DNA from: Maritalea sp047634455
GTDB lineage: Bacteria > Pseudomonadota > Alphaproteobacteria > Rhizobiales > Devosiaceae
Reading direction: 5' to 3'
NCBI RefSeq assembly: GCF_047634455.1
Contig: NZ_JBLIAI010000002.1
Location: forward strand, 78,942-142,941
DNA length: 64,000 nt
Numbering within the stretch: position 1 is the stretch's first letter; every line of letters begins with the position of its first letter. The translations under genes were made by a program, and so were the position numbers. Under the pieces are notes generated by a model that was not told the DNA's origin, did no database searches, and saw only the letters and a list, made by a program, of their open reading frames with translations. This document shows, one piece after another, positions 62,518-64,000 of this stretch.

Positions 62518-62982
62518 CGTTTTTCCTTTTTTATAGTCAGCATATATTAAATTGCACAGCAACCGCACTGCACCTAACTCTGCCCAATAAAACGACTATG
62601 ACCAACAAGCAAGCCACGCTGCACTTAATGGTATTACCCAATGTCAAAACATGTGCAAATATTGGAATTCTCCAGGCATTTATCCCCAAGACCATTCAAA
62701 TCTTACACACAATTCGCCAAGGCGCACCCCTCACCATCCGCGATGTAAGCGCACTTTCACGCCGCGCCATAAGAACAAACAGATAATTTCTGGTCTGAAC
62801 AAATAATCATCTCGAGAGGGATCAATAAATATAAAGTATTTCAAGTACATATTCAAGAAATTGAATTAACATATGTTTGACATAAGTAAATATTACAGTT
62901 AACTTTTCTATTGGGATGAAATAACTAACGACATTTTTGATATTTAACTAGTTGTTTTGGCAATTTAAGTTTGGGTATATTT
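62518..62982. other. Gene-free, A+T-rich stretch
   Basis: About 460 bases without a supported gene. From about 62790 the sequence is strongly A+T-rich. An open frame at 62502-62786 has no ribosome site, no recognisable motif and starts inside bdhA, so it was not accepted. Confidence 0.65.
62877..62905 (+). promoter_or_regulatory. Possible sigma-70-type promoter of the unknown right-edge operon
   Basis: TTGACA (62877-62882) and TAACTT (62900-62905) are 17 bases apart, 78 bases before the next start codon. The -35 box is perfect; the -10 box is a partial match. In such A+T-rich sequence a chance match is possible. Confidence 0.45.
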
Positions 62983-63828
62983 ATGACTGAAATTAAAACA
63001 GGCAAACTGACTGGCACGGAGGTGCCCTGGTACGATCCCGATGGGACAACAATCAGGGGGTTTAGAGGAGCGCAAGGCGCAAAGTTGCGCGTTTGTGTCG
63101 GCAAATGGGACCCCAATGGCGGAAACGCGGATGACGCTCTGCTTCAACCCAAAATGATGTCTGATTGCACAAGTGGGGGCGGACATGCATATGACAATGC
63201 CCTTATTTGTGAAAAAGGCACCAGCATTTGGCTGAAGATATTTTGGGACCCACCTTCGCACGGAATGGGCGTCTCAATTACCAATGGCGATGGCACCGTG
63301 TTTGAGGCCCATCGGCACAACAGCAGCCCGCATGAACAACAATCATTTGAAGTCGATCGGTACACGGCGGGCCGCTTCTCCAATTTGGCTTTGCTGGTGG
63401 ACAACGTGCCGGGGCTAGAAGCACATGGAGTAAATTACCTTTCAGCCCATAAAATGGTGGTCCATGTGTGGCCGATTACAAAATTCAAAGACCCAGATGG
63501 AACGGTGCACGGACCTGACTTCCCCCCCGAACCACCCAAAATTGCAGCCATGCAAGCAATGGCATCCGTTGAAGGCGGCAGCCCGCTTCAGGCGATGGTG
63601 AGCAGTTCAGGCGTCACGGCTCAACAAGTCACGGTAACCGTTAGCGGCGGCGGCACAAGAGGCGGAGACAATGTCGGCGAGCTTGATAGCTCGGGTTATA
63701 CTTGGCTTGAGGAAGACAAATCACCCGATGCGCGCGCCTCAATTCCCTTCTACATTTTTGTGGGCACTAGGGCACACATTGACTCACAAGTTGAGATGAA
63801 CCCGGCAGAGGATGGGGAGTTCGGATAA
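62983..63828 (+). CDS. Unknown protein, beta-rich
   Basis: A 281-residue protein, soluble, without signal peptide or membrane span. The first two-thirds (about 1-175) look like beta strands with aromatic and Gly residues (GTEVPWYDPDGTTIRGFRG, WLKIFWDPPSHGMGVSITNG); about 175-215 is Pro/Met-rich (PPEPPKIAAMQAMASVEG) and the end is acidic. No family was recognised. ATG 62983 is chosen (a TTG 12 bases earlier is in frame), although the ribosome site is weak. Its stop shares one base with the start of the next gene, so the two form an operon. Confidence 0.65.
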   Translation: MTEIKTGKLTGTEVPWYDPDGTTIRGFRGAQGAKLRVCVGKWDPNGGNADDALLQPKMMSDCTSGGGHAYDNALICEKGTSIWLKIFWDPPSHGMGVSITNGDGTVFEAHRHNSSPHEQQSFEVDRYTAGRFSNLALLVDNVPGLEAHGVNYLSAHKMVVHVWPITKFKDPDGTVHGPDFPPEPPKIAAMQAMASVEGGSPLQAMVSSSGVTAQQVTVTVSGGGTRGGDNVGELDSSGYTWLEEDKSPDARASIPFYIFVGTRAHIDSQVEMNPAEDGEFG

Positions 63829-64000
63829 TGGCCAATTCTGAGAACGCACTCAAATTGCAAATCGTCATCGGCGATTTTAGCAAAATTGCTATTTTTAAAG
63901 GTGGCAATCAATCAACGCCGCTTGATGTACTCAAAAAATTCTTACTTGCGCGCAATGACATCAAACCAAGCGACAAATTTCTTATGGGACATTCGGTCGT
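63828..64000 (+). CDS. Unknown protein, N-terminal part only
   Basis: The frame begins at ATG 63828, whose A is the last base of the previous TAA stop, and continues past the window end. The 57 visible residues start MANSENALKLQIVIGDFSK and contain DVLKKFLLARNDIKPSDKF. No family can be assigned from this fragment. Coupled translation with the preceding unknown gene is likely. Confidence 0.6.
   Translation, partial: MANSENALKLQIVIGDFSKIAIFKGGNQSTPLDVLKKFLLARNDIKPSDKFLMGHSV

Noticed and set aside
62502..62786. Open frame of 94 codons after bdhA
   Set aside because: It begins inside the divergent bdhA start region, has no ribosome site and shows no motif.
1..64000. CRISPR arrays, insertion sequences or prophage genes
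   Set aside because: No regularly spaced repeats, transposase motifs, integrases or phage structural genes were seen on reading both strands.

Overview
The window reads as chromosomal DNA of an alphaproteobacterium, most likely a member of the Hyphomicrobiales (Rhizobiales) with a moderate G+C content. The strongest pointers are cpdR next to an N-formylglutamate amidohydrolase gene and hisN with an MmgR/suhB-type small RNA between the last two, a ROSE-type thermometer in front of a small heat-shock gene, a CpdR ending in two alanines, and a CtrA-like half-site pair in front of motor genes. The family cannot be fixed from this sequence alone. No integrase, transposase, CRISPR array, phage gene or replication origin was found; almost all genes are housekeeping, transport or catabolic.

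Layout, 1-16 kb: the end of one membrane protein and an ABC-2 type permease, a tRNA-Val(GAC), a desaturase/hydrolase pair, cpdR, N-formylglutamate amidohydrolase, the small RNA, hisN, an alpha/beta hydrolase, a candidate small RNA, hsp20 with its RNA thermometer, then gltB-gltD (glutamate synthase) behind a long structured leader. A GDSL-type hydrolase and a lytic transglycosylase follow. 16-28 kb: galE and galU (sugar-nucleotide supply), an outer-membrane beta-barrel, a motA/motB pair, an NfeD/SPFH membrane pair, hemH, a periplasmic 5'-nucleotidase, and a DUF1007-NicO fusion.

28-46 kb: a creatininase-family amidohydrolase, a small MarR-like protein, a TRIC-type channel coupled to a DUF6886 protein, eda-modABC as one compact operon, nadA and nadB separated by phnA-like and creA genes, a TerC protein, and a TRAP transporter beside a cache-domain histidine kinase and its response regulator. 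An ECF sigma factor/anti-sigma pair with a small secreted protein on one side and a COG4315-type protein on the other ends this part.

47-64 kb: tyrosine degradation occurs in two blocks. hppD with a divergent Lrp-type regulator is one; hmgA-fahA-maiA with a divergent MarR-type regulator is the other. An A+T-richer gene of unknown function and REP-like palindromes sit between them. Then come a phosphomannomutase, an SDR/TetR pair with two matching operators, an MBL hydrolase-FAD monooxygenase-DUF2783 operon, an amino-acid permease, 3-hydroxybutyrate dehydrogenase, and, after a very A+T-rich stretch, two linked genes of unknown function running off the right end.

The best-supported non-coding elements are the MmgR-like RNA (about 4552-4629), the ROSE thermometer (6964-7055), the TetR operator pair (56193-56212 and 56956-56975), the MarR direct repeats (53203-53228) and a 36-nt perfect palindrome that contains the nadB stop codon. 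No clearly new multi-gene system could be demonstrated; the unknown pair at the right edge is the part least explained.
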